Origin: Pseudomonas sp. AOB-7
GTDB lineage: Bacteria > Pseudomonadota > Gammaproteobacteria > Pseudomonadales > Pseudomonadaceae
Assembly (NCBI RefSeq): GCF_003696305.1
Contig: NZ_RFFK01000001.1
Coordinates: 124,001 to 188,000 of the forward strand
Reading direction: 5' to 3'
Length of the DNA stretch: 64,000 bases
This document shows positions 1-10,168 of this stretch, in pieces. The number at the start of each line of letters is the position of its first letter. Within the stretch, counting starts at the first letter, position 1. The position numbers were made by a program, and so were the translations under genes. The notes beneath the pieces are model-generated. The model saw nothing but the letters and a program-made list of their open reading frames with translations, was not told the DNA's origin and ran no database searches.

Positions 1-588
<588 letters not shown>

Positions 589-690
589 ATCTGCTTCCTC
601 GCAGCGATTGAAAGTCGCGACGAGTCTAGCCAGCGCGCCGGGCGGCGAGCAGCACTATCAGGCTTTGGAGTGCAGGATCATGCAGGGAAC

Positions 691-716
691 TGATAAAGGC
701 CCGCGGGCCTTTATCA
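691..716 (-). terminator. Intrinsic-type terminator hairpin 3' of pyrF
   Basis: A perfect 26-base palindrome (arms TGATAAAGGCCCG and its complement) lies 24 bases past the pyrF stop. The T-rich ends of the arms give a short U tract on either strand, so it may also stop read-through from the other side. Role inferred from structure and position. Confidence 0.6.
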
Positions 717-739
717 GTCGGATGGATGCAGCGCCCAGA

Positions 740-1441
740 TCAGGCGCCGAGTTCGGCCACCACCGCAACCAGCGCCTGCGCCGGATCGGCGGCCTGGCTG
801 ATCGGCCGGCCGATCACCAGGTAGTCGGAGCCGGCGTCCAGCGCCTGACGCGGGGTGAGGATGCGTTTCTGGTCGTCGGCGGCGCTGCCGGCCGGGCGGA
901 TACCCGGGGTGACCAGCTGCAGGCGCGGTTGCGCGACCTTCAGCGCCTGCGCTTCCTGCGCCGAGCAGACCAGGCCGTCGAGGCCGGCTTCGGCGGCCAG
1001 GCCGGCCAGACGCAGCACCTGCTGCTGCGGCGGCAGGTCCAGGCCGATGCCGGCCAGGTCCTGCTGCTCCATGCTGGTCAGCACGGTGACGCCGATCAGC
1101 AGCGGCTTGGGCCCGCTGAGCTTGTCCAGTTCCTCGCGGCAGGCGGCCATCATGCGCAGGCCGCCGGAGCAGTGCACGTTGACCATCCACACGCCCAGCT
1201 CCGCGGCGGCCTTGACCGCCATCGCCGTGGTGTTGGGGATGTCGTGGAATTTCAGGTCGAGGAACAGCTCGAACCCCTTGGCCTGCAGCGCCTCGACCAC
1301 CTGCGGGCCGCAGCGGGTGAACAGCTCCTTGCCCACCTTGACCCGGCACAGCGCGGGGTCGAGGCGGTCGGCCAGGGCCAGGGCGGCGTCACGGCTGGGG
1401 AAGTCGAGGGCGACGATGATCGGGGTCTGGCAGGCGGGCAT
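740..1441 (-). CDS. pyrF: Orotidine 5'-phosphate decarboxylase
   Basis: Decarboxylates OMP to UMP, the last step of de novo pyrimidine synthesis, in the cytosol. The 233-residue product begins [13 protein letters not shown] and has the catalytic [10 protein letters not shown] signature with its essential Lys and Asp residues. It also has VTVLTSM and the C-terminal phosphate-binding VIGRPISQA. The length matches bacterial PyrF. A longer reading from 1474 adds [11 protein letters not shown], which has no family counterpart, so the internal ATG at 1441 is preferred. It stands alone and is followed by a strong hairpin. Confidence 0.95.
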   Translation of the reverse strand: MPACQTPIIVALDFPSRDAALALADRLDPALCRVKVGKELFTRCGPQVVEALQAKGFELFLDLKFHDIPNTTAMAVKAAAELGVWMVNVHCSGGLRMMAACREELDKLSGPKPLLIGVTVLTSMEQQDLAGIGLDLPPQQQVLRLAGLAAEAGLDGLVCSAQEAQALKVAQPRLQLVTPGIRPAGSAADDQKRILTPRQALDAGSDYLVIGRPISQAADPAQALVAVVAELGA

Positions 1442-1633
1442 GGCGGGTCTCGGCAGGTCAAAAACGCCGCGCATTGTAGCGCAAACACAGGCCGCCGGAG
1501 CGGCGCCCCGGCATAGGCTGGATGACGCGTTGTTGATCCTCCCTTGCCGAGCCTTGGCGGATTGTGCTCATGGCCCGGATCAAGCGCAGCGCTTGGCAAC
1601 AGTCTCCCAGGTTGCATCTGAGCGGCTAGGGAC

Positions 1634-3673
1634 TCAGTCCTCTTCCGGCGTTGCCCGGTATTCACGCGCCAGGCGCTGCTGTACCTCGACCGGTACCTGC
1701 TCGTAGTGGCTGAGCGCCAGGCTGTAGCTCCCCTGCCCGGCGGTGATCGCCTTGAGCCGTCCGGCATAGCCCTCCAGCTCGGCCAGCGGAACCAGGCCGC
1801 GCACCAGCAGTTGGTCCGGGCCCAGCGAGTCGGTGCCGAGCACCTGGCCGCGGCGGCTGGTCAGGTCGGAGGTGATGTCGCCCAGGCGGCCCTGCGGCGC
1901 CACCACCTCGATGTTGACCAGCGGCTCCAGCACTATGCCACCGGCGGCCCGCAGGGCCTCGAGCATCGCCCGCCGGCCGGCGGCCTGGAAGGCCACGTCC
2001 TTGGAATCCACCGGGTGGCTCTTGCCATCGTGGACGCAGACCCGCACGTCTTCCAGCGGGCAACCGGCCAGGGGGCCGGCGGCCAGCACCGAGCGCACGC
2101 CCTTCTCCACCGAGGGAATGAACTGCCCGGGGATAACCCCGCCCTTGATCTGGTCGACGAACTCGAAGCCCGCGCCACGCGGCAGTGGTTCGATGCGCAG
2201 GTACACCTCGCCGAACTGGCCGGCGCCGCCGCTCTGCTTCTTGTGCCGGTAGTGGCCCTCGGCCGCGCGGCTGATGGTCTCGCGGTAGGGCACGCGCGGC
2301 GGGCGGGTCTCCACTTCCAGCTTGTAGGTGCCGGCCATGCGATCGAGCAGGTAGCGCAGGTGCAACTCGCCCATGCCGCGCAGCACCGTCTCCTGGGTGT
2401 CCTGGTGGTAGTCCAGGCGCAGGCAGGGATCCTCGGCCAGCAGGCGCCCCAGCACCTCGGCGAGGCGCTGCTCGTCGCCGCGGCGCTTGGCCGCGACGGC
2501 CAGCCCCTGCATCGGCTGCGGCAGGGGCAGCGGCTTGAACTGCAGCGCATCCTCGTCGTGGGAGTCGTGCAACAGCGCGCCGAACTCCAGGTCCTCCACC
2601 TTGGCCAGGGCACCGAACTGGCCGGGCAGCAGTTGCGCCACCTCCTCGTAACGCCGGCCCTGCGGGCGCAGCAAGTGACCGACCTTGACCGCCTTGCGCA
2701 GCGCACCGACGTACAGCTGGGCATCGCGCCGCAGCGTGCCCTGGTACAGGCGGAAGATGCCGAGTTTGCCGACGAAGGGATCCATCACCACCTTGAACAC
2801 CTGGGCCAACACATGGCGATCGGGCTCGGCCAGCGTGGCGAAGGCCTTGCCGCGCTCGTCGAGAAAAACCGGCGGATTGCCCTCCAGCGGGTTGGGCGCC
2901 AGCTTCTCCAGCACCTCGAGCAGCTCGACCACCCCGGCGCCGCTGCGCGCCGAGACGAAACACAGCGGGATCAGGTGGCCCTCGCGCAGGGCCTGCTCGA
3001 AGGGCGCGTGCAGTTCCTCCGGGCGGATCACGCCCTGCTCCAGGTAGCGCGCCATCAGCGCCTCATCCACCTCGACCACCTGGTCCACCAGCGCCTGGTG
3101 GGCCTCGGCCACCGAGGAGAAGTCGGCCTGCCCCTCGGGGTTGAAGAAGCAGTCCACCACCCGGCGGGCATCGTCGGCCGGCAGGTTGAGCGGCAGCACC
3201 TCCTTGCCGAAGGCCTCACGCAGGGCGGCCAGCAGGCCGGGCAGGTCGACCCGCTCGGCGTCGATCTTGTTCACCACCAGCATGCGGCACAGGCCACGCT
3301 CGGCCGCCCAGGCCATCATGCGCCGGGTGCTGGGCTCGACAACTGCGGCCTGGGCATCGACCAGCACCACCGCGGTGTCCACCGCGGCCAGGGCCGGCAG
3401 GGCCTGGCCGACGAAGTCGGGAGAGCCGGGGGTGTCGACCAGGTTGACCTCGGCCGCGCCGTAGCAGAAATGCACCAGCGCCGACGCCAGCGAATGGCGG
3501 TACTCGCGCTCGAGGGGATCGAAGTCGCACTGGCTGTCGCCACGCTCCACGCTGCCGGCCGTTGCGATGGCGCCGCTGGCCTGCAACAAGGCCTCGGCCA
3601 GGCTGGTCTTGCCGCTCTGTGCATGGCCCACCAACGCCACGCAGCGGATGGATTCGACGGCGGGATGGCTCAT
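1634..3673 (-). CDS. EF-G-like translational GTPase (FusA paralogue)
   Basis: A 679-residue GTPase of the elongation factor G superfamily. The P-loop GHAQSGKT (residues 16-23), DTPG (80-83) and NKID (135-138) give the G1, G3 and G4 motifs. EF-G domains II-V follow, including an EF-G domain IV-like stretch with RETISRAAEGHYRHKKQSGG and a C-terminal domain V. EF-G-like proteins of this group act on ribosomes, but their exact job (translocation, recycling or stress use) varies. It is shorter than canonical FusA (about 700) and lacks str-operon neighbours, so it is a second copy. The start at 3673 has GGAGG seven bases upstream. The reading frame continues 5' to 3874 without a good ribosome site and with unrelated residues. 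Confidence 0.85.
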   Translation of the reverse strand: MSHPAVESIRCVALVGHAQSGKTSLAEALLQASGAIATAGSVERGDSQCDFDPLEREYRHSLASALVHFCYGAAEVNLVDTPGSPDFVGQALPALAAVDTAVVLVDAQAAVVEPSTRRMMAWAAERGLCRMLVVNKIDAERVDLPGLLAALREAFGKEVLPLNLPADDARRVVDCFFNPEGQADFSSVAEAHQALVDQVVEVDEALMARYLEQGVIRPEELHAPFEQALREGHLIPLCFVSARSGAGVVELLEVLEKLAPNPLEGNPPVFLDERGKAFATLAEPDRHVLAQVFKVVMDPFVGKLGIFRLYQGTLRRDAQLYVGALRKAVKVGHLLRPQGRRYEEVAQLLPGQFGALAKVEDLEFGALLHDSHDEDALQFKPLPLPQPMQGLAVAAKRRGDEQRLAEVLGRLLAEDPCLRLDYHQDTQETVLRGMGELHLRYLLDRMAGTYKLEVETRPPRVPYRETISRAAEGHYRHKKQSGGAGQFGEVYLRIEPLPRGAGFEFVDQIKGGVIPGQFIPSVEKGVRSVLAAGPLAGCPLEDVRVCVHDGKSHPVDSKDVAFQAAGRRAMLEALRAAGGIVLEPLVNIEVVAPQGRLGDITSDLTSRRGQVLGTDSLGPDQLLVRGLVPLAELEGYAGRLKAITAGQGSYSLALSHYEQVPVEVQQRLAREYRATPEED

Positions 3674-3872
3674 GGCGGCCTCCATGCTGGGCGGGGAATG
3701 CCTGAAGTATAGGCAGGCGCCGGCGCCCGCCAGGCCCCCTAGCGGTGCACCGCCATCGCCAATGCACCAGCCCGGCGCCCGTCCCGGCGCCACAGCCCAG
3801 CCGGCGCGGCGCCGCAACGCCTGGCACGGCCGCTGCACGGTAATCCCGTCGTTCTCCGCACGGGTTGCAGCC
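3674..3872. promoter_or_regulatory. Divergent intergenic region between the EF-G-like gene and eutB
   Basis: About 200 bases separate the two oppositely transcribed genes, so both promoters should lie here. The segment is very GC-rich and I could not recognise convincing -35/-10 boxes or an operator. No small gene is supported; overlapping reading frames in it are extensions of the neighbouring genes. Confidence 0.4.
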
Positions 3873-5267
3873 ATGCCCTACCAGACCACCGTCGGCCGCC
3901 TGGTCTATCGCTTCGCCGACCTCAAGACCCTGCTGGCCAAGGCCAGCCCGGCGCGCTCCGGCGACTACCTGGCCGGCCTCGCCGCCGCCACCTATGAAGA
4001 GCGCATGGCGGCCAAGCTGGCCCTGGCCGAGGTGCCGCTCAAACGCTTTCTCGACGAGGCGCTGATCCCCTACGAAGCGGACGAAGTCACCCGGCTGATC
4101 CTCGACCGCCACGACGACGCCGCCTTCGCCCCGATCAGCCACCTGAGCGTGGGCGACCTGCGCGACTGGCTGCTGCTGGAGCGCACCGACAGCGCGCGCC
4201 TGGCCGCCGTGGCGCCGGGGCTGACGCCGGAGATGGTCGCCGCGGTGAGCAAGCTGATGCGCAACCAGGACCTGATCCTGGTGGCGAAGAAATGCCAGGT
4301 GGTCACCCGCTTTCGCAACACCCTGGGCCTGCCCGGTCATCTGGCCGTGCGCCTGCAGCCCAATCACCCCACCGACGACGTGCGCGGCATCGCCGCCAGC
4401 CTGCTCGACGGCCTGCTCTACGGCGCCGGCGACGCCTGCGTGGGCATCAACCCGGCGAGCGATTCGCTGCCGACCCTGATGCGCCTGTGGCAGATGCTGG
4501 ACGAGGTGCGCCAGCACTTCGACATCCCCATGCAGAGCTGCGTGCTGACCCACGTCACCACGCAGATCCAGGCCATCGAGGCCGGCGCGCCGGTGGACCT
4601 GGTGTTCCAGTCCATCGCCGGCAGCGAGGCGGCCAACGCCGGCTTCGGTGTGTCCCTGGCGATTCTGCGCGAGGCGCACGAGGCGGCGCTGTCGCTGGGT
4701 CGCGGCACGCTCGGCGACCACTGCATGTACTTCGAGACCGGCCAGGGCAGCGCGCTGTCGGCCGGCGGCCACCATGGCGTCGACCAGCAGACCTGCGAGG
4801 CCCGCGCCTACGCCGTGGCCCGCGAATTCCGCCCGTTGCTGGTCAACAGCGTGGTCGGCTTCATCGGCCCGGAATACCTCTACGACGGCAAGCAGATCGT
4901 CCGCGCCGGCCTGGAGGATCACTTCTGCGCCAAGCTGCTGGGCCTGCCGATGGGCTGCGACGTGTGCTACACCAACCACGCCGAGGCCGACCAGGACGAT
5001 ATGGACAACCTGCTGACCCTGCTCGGCGCGGCCGGGATCAACTTCATCATGGGCATCCCCGGCGCCGACGACATCATGCTCAACTACCAGAGCACCTCGT
5101 TCCACGATGCCCTGTACCTGCGCAAGGTGCTGGGCCTGAAACGCGCCCCCGAGTTCGACGCCTGGCTGGCGCGCATGGCCATCACCGAACCCGGCGGCCG
5201 CCTGCGCGAGATCGGCCGCGGCCATCACCTGCTCAAGCAACTGCCGCAGATTTCCGGAGCCGCCTGA
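3873..5267 (+). CDS. eutB: Ethanolamine ammonia-lyase large subunit
   Basis: Catalytic subunit of the adenosylcobalamin-dependent lyase that converts ethanolamine to acetaldehyde and ammonia, letting the cell use ethanolamine as nitrogen or carbon source. The 464-residue protein begins [18 protein letters not shown] and shows family landmarks such as [25 protein letters not shown], the [14 protein letters not shown] segment and [10 protein letters not shown]. Length fits EutB (about 450-465). It overlaps eutC by one base (TGATG), implying translational coupling. No microcompartment or transporter genes flank it, so this is the short, Pseudomonas-style eut arrangement. Confidence 0.96.
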   Translation: MPYQTTVGRLVYRFADLKTLLAKASPARSGDYLAGLAAATYEERMAAKLALAEVPLKRFLDEALIPYEADEVTRLILDRHDDAAFAPISHLSVGDLRDWLLLERTDSARLAAVAPGLTPEMVAAVSKLMRNQDLILVAKKCQVVTRFRNTLGLPGHLAVRLQPNHPTDDVRGIAASLLDGLLYGAGDACVGINPASDSLPTLMRLWQMLDEVRQHFDIPMQSCVLTHVTTQIQAIEAGAPVDLVFQSIAGSEAANAGFGVSLAILREAHEAALSLGRGTLGDHCMYFETGQGSALSAGGHHGVDQQTCEARAYAVAREFRPLLVNSVVGFIGPEYLYDGKQIVRAGLEDHFCAKLLGLPMGCDVCYTNHAEADQDDMDNLLTLLGAAGINFIMGIPGADDIMLNYQSTSFHDALYLRKVLGLKRAPEFDAWLARMAITEPGGRLREIGRGHHLLKQLPQISGAA

Positions 5268-6064
5268 TGAACGAGTCCGAGCCGGCCCAGGCCGGGATAG
5301 AGCTGGCCCAGGTAGAGCTGGCCCAGGCCAACCCCTGGGACGAGCTGCGCGCCCACACCTCGGCGCGTATCGCCCTCGGCCGCGTCGGCTGCAGCCTGCC
5401 CACCACCGAGGTGCTCAGGTTCGGCCTGGCCCACGCCCAGGCGCGCGACGCCGTGCACCGCCCGCTGGACTTCGCCGAACTCAAGCAGCAGCTGCACGGC
5501 GCCGGGTTTCGTACGCTGAAGGTGCGCAGCAACGCCGAGGACCGCCAGAGCTACCTGCTGCGCCCGGATCACGGCCGCCACCTACACGACGACTGCCGCG
5601 TGCAGCTGCAGCACGAGCTGCCGGCGCCGGAGCTGGCCATTGTCCTGGCCGACGGCCTGTCGGCCATCGCCGTGCAGCGCCACGCCCTGCCGCTGCTGCT
5701 GGCCTTTCGCGAACGCTTCGCCACCGACTGGGCCAATACCCCGGTGGTGCTCGCCGAGCAGGGTCGCGTGGCCATCGGCGACGGCATCGGCGAGGCGCTG
5801 CGCGCGCGCCTGGTGATCGTCATGATCGGCGAACGCCCGGGACTGTCCTCGCCGGACAGCCTCGGCCTGTACCTGACCCACGCCCCGCGCATCGGCTGCC
5901 CGGACAGCGCGCGCAACTGCATCTCCAACGTGCGCCCCGAAGGCCTGCCCTACGCCCTGGCGGCGCACAAGCTCGACTACCTGACGCGCCAGGCGCTGCG
6001 CCTGCGACTGAGTGGCGTACAGCTGAAGGACGACAGCACGCTGCAGGTGCTGCCGCGCGCCTGA
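5267..6064 (+). CDS. eutC: Ethanolamine ammonia-lyase small subunit
   Basis: Partner of EutB; the two form the active lyase and EutC contributes to cobalamin binding. The 265-residue product contains the EutC core: [34 protein letters not shown] and a late conserved block with [19 protein letters not shown] and [11 protein letters not shown]. The first 25 residues hold a short repeated stretch ([13 protein letters not shown]) not typical of the family. The start ATG overlaps the eutB stop. No reactivation factor (EutA) is visible in the window. Confidence 0.95.
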   Translation: MNESEPAQAGIELAQVELAQANPWDELRAHTSARIALGRVGCSLPTTEVLRFGLAHAQARDAVHRPLDFAELKQQLHGAGFRTLKVRSNAEDRQSYLLRPDHGRHLHDDCRVQLQHELPAPELAIVLADGLSAIAVQRHALPLLLAFRERFATDWANTPVVLAEQGRVAIGDGIGEALRARLVIVMIGERPGLSSPDSLGLYLTHAPRIGCPDSARNCISNVRPEGLPYALAAHKLDYLTRQALRLRLSGVQLKDDSTLQVLPRA

Positions 6065-6119
6065 CAAGGCGCCGGCGGCAGGTTAAGGTGGAGTTCCCGC
6101 CACTTCAGAGGAACTCACC

Positions 6120-6287
6120 ATGCCCTGGTACGCCTGGCTTATCCTGGCCCTGGCCTTGGGCTCCATCCTCGGCAGCCTGCTGCTGTTGCGCGACACGGCG
6201 AAGAAGCTGCCGCTGAGCGAGGAGCAGCTCAAACGCATCCGTGAGCGCAACGCCGAGCAGGATGCCAAGGATGCGCGCGAGCGCTAG
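6120..6287 (+). CDS. DUF2897 family small membrane protein
   Basis: A 55-residue protein, MPWYAWLILALALGSILGSL, with one N-terminal membrane span and a charged tail rich in Lys, Glu and Arg ending DAKDARER. It resembles the DUF2897 family found in Pseudomonas, whose function is unknown. The start follows AGAGGAA at a normal distance. Its 3' end overlaps the start of the next lipoprotein gene in another frame, suggesting coupled translation. Confidence 0.8.
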   Translation: MPWYAWLILALALGSILGSLLLLRDTAKKLPLSEEQLKRIRERNAEQDAKDARER

Positions 6288-7653
6288 CCTGGCGCTGCTG
6301 GCCCTGCTCGCCGGCTGCGCCGGGCAGGCGCAGCCGACGACCGATGATGGCTGCTCCCAGGCCTTCGCCGCCTGGCAGAGCGCCAGCGCTGCCGCACGCG
6401 ACAGCCGCTACCGCCTGATTGCGGGGTTTCCCGGCCTGCGCAGCGACCGCCTCGCCGCCGCATTGGGCGAGCAGGCGCACAGCGCCGAACAGCGCCGCCT
6501 GTGGCTGGCGCAGCTGGCCGCCAACGACCGCGACGCCCAGGCCGTGGAACAGGCGACGCTGGGCAGCGCGCCAAGCGCGGCACTGGAGACCTGCCGCCAG
6601 CGCCAGCAGGCCCGCCTGCTGACCGACGCCGCAGCCTTCGAGCGCCTGCGCCAGGCCGCCCGCGTCGAGGACGACTATCGTCCCTGGGCCAGATGGCTCG
6701 GCCTCTATCCGCTGGCGGCGCCCGTCTACCGTCGCGCCATCACCGCCTGGCAGGCCGAAAGCGCCGCCGCGCGCGCCCCCGCCGACGGCCCCCAGTGGCT
6801 GAACTACCAGCCGCCGGCCAGAACCGCGCCGCCAGTCGCAGCGCTGGCGCACGATGCCCTCGGCCTGCCGCAGCCCGACGCCGCGCAGCGCCAGGCGCTG
6901 TTCGCCCGCCATGCGCCGCAGCTGCTGATCGAGCAGCGCAGCCGCGCCGACCGCATCGGCAGCCCGGGATTCGCCGGCGACGGCCGACGCCGTTTCGCCG
7001 ACATCGAGCCGCGGCTCTATCGCCAGCTCGGCTGGAGCCGGCTGAACGGCCGCTGGCACCTGCAGCTGATCTACCAGTTCTGGTTCGCCCAGCGCCCCGC
7101 GGCGCATCCCCTGGATCTCTACGCCGGCGAGCTGGACGGCCTGATCTGGCGCGTCACTCTCGACGAGCGTGGCCGCGCCCTGCTCTACGACAGCATCCAC
7201 CCCTGCGGCTGCTGGCATGCCTTCTTCCTGCCGGCGGACTCGCCGCTGCGCTTGCGCCAGCCGGCACAAGCCGAGGCACGCAGTGCGCTACGCCTGGATA
7301 TCGCCGGCGGCACGGCGCCGAGTCTGTGGCTGCGCGGCGGCGATCACCGCCTACTGTGGGTCGACGGCCGACGCCCCGCGCGGCCATCGCAGACCTACGG
7401 CTTCGCCGCGCTGGACGAACTGCGCAGCCTGCCGCACCCGCAGGGCCGGCGCAGCCTCTACGACCGCCACGGCCTGGTGCCGGGCAGCGAGCGCCTGGAG
7501 CGCTGGCTGCTGTGGCCGTCCGGGGTGCGCTCGGCGGGCGCCATGCGCCAATGGGGGCGCCACGCCACGGCCTTTATCGGCCGTGCCCACTTCGACGATC
7601 CCGACCTGTTGCAGCAGTACTTCGGATTTACCGCCACAACCGCGGCCGAATAG
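6262..7653 (+). CDS. Large uncharacterised lipoprotein
   Basis: A 463-residue protein beginning MPRMRASASLALLALLAGC, a type II signal peptide with lipobox LAGC, so it should be lipidated and face the periplasm. The mature part is rich in Arg, Ala and Trp and includes DSIHPCGCWHAFF, a Cys pair that could bind metal or form a disulphide. I recognise no domain. Start choice is uncertain: ATG 6262, ATG 6271 or GTG 6241 are all in frame and overlap the upstream DUF2897 gene. The next gene starts 30 bases downstream, so an operon is likely. Confidence 0.75.
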   Translation: MPRMRASASLALLALLAGCAGQAQPTTDDGCSQAFAAWQSASAAARDSRYRLIAGFPGLRSDRLAAALGEQAHSAEQRRLWLAQLAANDRDAQAVEQATLGSAPSAALETCRQRQQARLLTDAAAFERLRQAARVEDDYRPWARWLGLYPLAAPVYRRAITAWQAESAAARAPADGPQWLNYQPPARTAPPVAALAHDALGLPQPDAAQRQALFARHAPQLLIEQRSRADRIGSPGFAGDGRRRFADIEPRLYRQLGWSRLNGRWHLQLIYQFWFAQRPAAHPLDLYAGELDGLIWRVTLDERGRALLYDSIHPCGCWHAFFLPADSPLRLRQPAQAEARSALRLDIAGGTAPSLWLRGGDHRLLWVDGRRPARPSQTYGFAALDELRSLPHPQGRRSLYDRHGLVPGSERLERWLLWPSGVRSAGAMRQWGRHATAFIGRAHFDDPDLLQQYFGFTATTAAE

Positions 7654-7682
7654 ACTGCGCCCCCCCACCACAAGGAAGTGCC

Positions 7683-8441
7683 ATGCCCCTGCATCTACGC
7701 CTGCTGCTGCCCGCCTTCGCCCTGGCCCTCGGTCATGCCCTGGGTTTTATCGAGCCTGTCGGTCTGCTGCTTGGCGCGCTGTTCGTCGGCCTCGTATTCG
7801 GCGGCGAACGCCTGCTGCCCAGCTGGCTGTGGCTGAGCGCGGTGCTGGTCGCCGGCATCGCCCTGGCCGCCCACCTGCTGCCGGGCTTCAGCCCCTGGCC
7901 CCTGTGGGAGCCGCGACGGATCAGCACGGACGCCGCGCCCTACGCCCTGCGCCTGTCCTGGGACAAGCTGCTGCTGGGCGCTACCTTGCTGGCCTGGTGG
8001 CTGGGCCAGCGCCGCGCGCCGACGCTCTCCCGGTCGCGCGCCGGCTGGGCCTGTCTCGCCACCCTGCTGGCGGTGCCCACGCTGGCCCTGGCGCTGGGAA
8101 TGGTGGGCTGGCAGCCGAAATGGCCGGACGGCCTGCTGCTGTGGCTGGCGGTGAACCTGGGGATGGCGGTACTGGCCGAGGAGCTGCTGTTTCGCGGCCT
8201 GCTGCAGCGCGCGCTGATCCAGCGTCTGGGCGCCTGGCCGGGGCTGCTGCTGACGGCCGCGCTATTCGGCGCCGCGCACCTGCCGTTCAGCCCGCTGTTC
8301 GCCCTGGTGGCGGGCATCGCCGGCCTGGGCTACGGCCTGGCCTTGCATTACAGCGGGCGCCTGAGCCTGGCCATCGCCCTGCACGGCGCGGTCAATCTGC
8401 TGCATATCCTGCTGCTGAGCTATCCGCTGCGGCTGGCATGA
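7683..8441 (+). CDS. CPBP-family intramembrane glutamic endopeptidase
   Basis: A 252-residue, strongly hydrophobic protein with about seven predicted membrane spans. The CPBP (CAAX protease / bacteriocin-processing, Abi) motifs are present: EELLFRG near residue 164, and later AAHLPF and the HGAVN motif near the C-terminus. These supply the Glu and His active-site residues. Family members cleave within or beside the inner membrane; substrates are rarely known. It follows the lipoprotein gene with AAGGAAG before its ATG. Its last 50 bases overlap the 3' end of the convergent gene on the other strand. Confidence 0.88.
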   Translation: MPLHLRLLLPAFALALGHALGFIEPVGLLLGALFVGLVFGGERLLPSWLWLSAVLVAGIALAAHLLPGFSPWPLWEPRRISTDAAPYALRLSWDKLLLGATLLAWWLGQRRAPTLSRSRAGWACLATLLAVPTLALALGMVGWQPKWPDGLLLWLAVNLGMAVLAEELLFRGLLQRALIQRLGAWPGLLLTAALFGAAHLPFSPLFALVAGIAGLGYGLALHYSGRLSLAIALHGAVNLLHILLLSYPLRLA

Positions 8442-9210
8442 CGGCGATGCGGTAGGGCGAGAAGATTCGCGCCAGCTCGCCCTTGGCGCGCAACGCCTCG
8501 AGCAGCTCGGCGAAACGGGCGGCACTGAGCGGCGCGCCGGGGCGGATCAGCGCATGGTGGCGGTAGACCTGGTCGATGCGTTCGGAGATCAGCAACTGCC
8601 GCGCGTGCTCGCGGTTGCGCTTGATGAAGTCGTAGAGGTTGGAGCGGGTCACCAGGGCGATATCGGCGCGGCCGCGCAGCACCATCAGCAGGTTGCTGTC
8701 GTGGGAATGGCCGAGGTTGGCGTTGAAGGTCTTGGTGAGAAACTCCGGGTCGCTGTTGAAGTCGGCGAAGCCGTAGTGATAGCCGCGGTACAGCGCCAGG
8801 CGCTTGCCCTGCAGCTGGTCGAAGTAGTCCTGGCCGCGCAGCTCCTCGTCGCGGGCGACGAACAGCTCGGCGTCTTCCAGGCCCATGTCCACCGCCTCGA
8901 AGTCGATGCCCTGCCAACCCCAACCGGGATTCTCGAAGATGGCCATGTCGATGCGCCCGCGCTGCAGGTCGCTGAAGCGGCGGACGATGGCGGTCGGCAG
9001 CATGACGAAGTGGTAGTCGCTCTGCTCGCGGTTGAGCGCCTCCAGCAACTGCGGCAGCAGCCCGCTGGACTCCTGCAGGTTGGACTTGACCACGTAGGGC
9101 GGGAAATGCGCGCCGCCGACGTGCACCACCTCGGCGGCGGCCAGCATGCCGGCGAACAGCAGACCGGTCGCAGCCAAGCCCAAGCCAATCCACTGCCGCA
9201 AGCGCCGCAT
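8392..9210 (-). CDS. Periplasmic solute-binding-like protein (SBP_bac_3 type), copy 1
   Basis: A 272-residue secreted protein with an N-terminal signal peptide (MRRLRQWIGLGLAATGLLFA...AAA). It then resembles the type 3 solute-binding fold: VGGAHFPPYVV, GLLPQLLEALN, and a central YRGYHYGFADFNSD segment. Such proteins bind amino acids or small ligands for ABC uptake or act as sensor subunits. No permease or ATPase gene is adjacent, so transport is not shown. It is a clear paralogue of the next gene upstream (shared FPPY, GWGWQ, YHYGFA and YRHxxLIRP blocks). The start at 9210 has GGGGGAG upstream. Confidence 0.82.
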   Translation of the reverse strand: MRRLRQWIGLGLAATGLLFAGMLAAAEVVHVGGAHFPPYVVKSNLQESSGLLPQLLEALNREQSDYHFVMLPTAIVRRFSDLQRGRIDMAIFENPGWGWQGIDFEAVDMGLEDAELFVARDEELRGQDYFDQLQGKRLALYRGYHYGFADFNSDPEFLTKTFNANLGHSHDSNLLMVLRGRADIALVTRSNLYDFIKRNREHARQLLISERIDQVYRHHALIRPGAPLSAARFAELLEALRAKGELARIFSPYRIAVMPAAADSSAAGYAAD

Positions 9211-9285
9211 ATCGACTCCCCCAAAAATCCTTCTTCTAGTAAACGGCAGCCTACTCCAGTCGCGCCCCGAGCGACCAGAGGGTTT

Positions 9286-10068
9286 TCAGTCCGGCGCGGT
9301 TTTATCGCCGAGGGTCAGGTGGTAACGACGCAATAGCCTCATCAATTCGCCATCGGCCTGTAATCTTTCCAGCAGCTGCGCCATCTGCTGCGGCGTCAGC
9401 GGGCCGTCCGGGCGCAGCAGCACCTGGTGCCGGTAGACCTGGTCGAAGCGCTCGGATACCAGCAAGCCGGCCGCCGCCTCCGGATAGCGCTCCAGGTACA
9501 GCTGCAGATAGGAACGGGTGATCACCGCGACATCGGCACGCTGCCGTTGCAGCAGGCGCAGGTTGCTGTCGTGGGAATAGGTCAGCACCGCCTTGAAGGT
9601 GCGCCCAAGGTAGTCCTGGTCGGCGTTGTAACCGGCGAAGCCATAGTGATAGCCGCTGTACAGGGCCATGCGCTTGCCGGCGAAATCGGCGAAGTACTCC
9701 TGGCCGCGCCCCGGTGCAGCGGCGGCGACGTAGACCTCGGCATCCTCGATATCCAGCGGCAGGCCGAGATGGGGCGTGTCCTGCCAGCCCCACTGGCTGG
9801 ACTCGAACAGGATCAGGTCGTAGCGCCCGTTTTCCAGATCGCGGTAACGCCGCGTGGCCGAGGTCGGCACCAGCACGAAGCGATACTCGTCCTGCAGGCG
9901 GTTCAGCGCCTGCAGCAGCTCCGGCACCAGGCCGCGCGGCTGCGGCGCCTCGGGTTTGAACAGATAGGGCGGGAAGTGATAGCCGCCGACGCGCACCTGC
10001 TGCGCGGCATCGGCAGCAAAGGCGTGCAGCAACAGGCAGGCAAACAGGCAAACAGCTAACGCACGCAA
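9286..10068 (-). CDS. Periplasmic solute-binding-like protein (SBP_bac_3 type), copy 2
   Basis: About 260 residues, paralogous to the gene immediately downstream, with the same order of motifs (VGGYHFPPYLF, GLVPELLQALN, SQWGWQD, YSGYHYGFAGYN, YSHDSNLRLL, VYRHQVLLRPDG). The N-terminus is a signal peptide (LRALAVCLFACLLLHAFAADA). I prefer the TTG start at 10068 because GAGAGG sits six bases upstream. A GTG at 10092 would add eight residues but has no ribosome site. The two copies are 75 bases apart and probably cotranscribed. Ligand unknown. Confidence 0.8.
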   Translation of the reverse strand: MRALAVCLFACLLLHAFAADAAQQVRVGGYHFPPYLFKPEAPQPRGLVPELLQALNRLQDEYRFVLVPTSATRRYRDLENGRYDLILFESSQWGWQDTPHLGLPLDIEDAEVYVAAAAPGRGQEYFADFAGKRMALYSGYHYGFAGYNADQDYLGRTFKAVLTYSHDSNLRLLQRQRADVAVITRSYLQLYLERYPEAAAGLLVSERFDQVYRHQVLLRPDGPLTPQQMAQLLERLQADGELMRLLRRYHLTLGDKTAPD

Positions 10069-10168
10069 ACTCGACCTCTCGTCACGGAACACAGAGCGGA
10101 AATCAGGCGAACGTCCCGTGTTCGAAGCCGACGCAGCGGCAGTTGCCCTAGAGCCTAGACCAGTTTTT

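Noticed and set aside
1706-3712. 668-codon plus-strand frame opposite the EF-G-like gene
   Set aside because: It is an antisense shadow in high-GC DNA, with His/Gln/Leu-rich composition and no ribosome site; the minus-strand gene has clear GTPase motifs.
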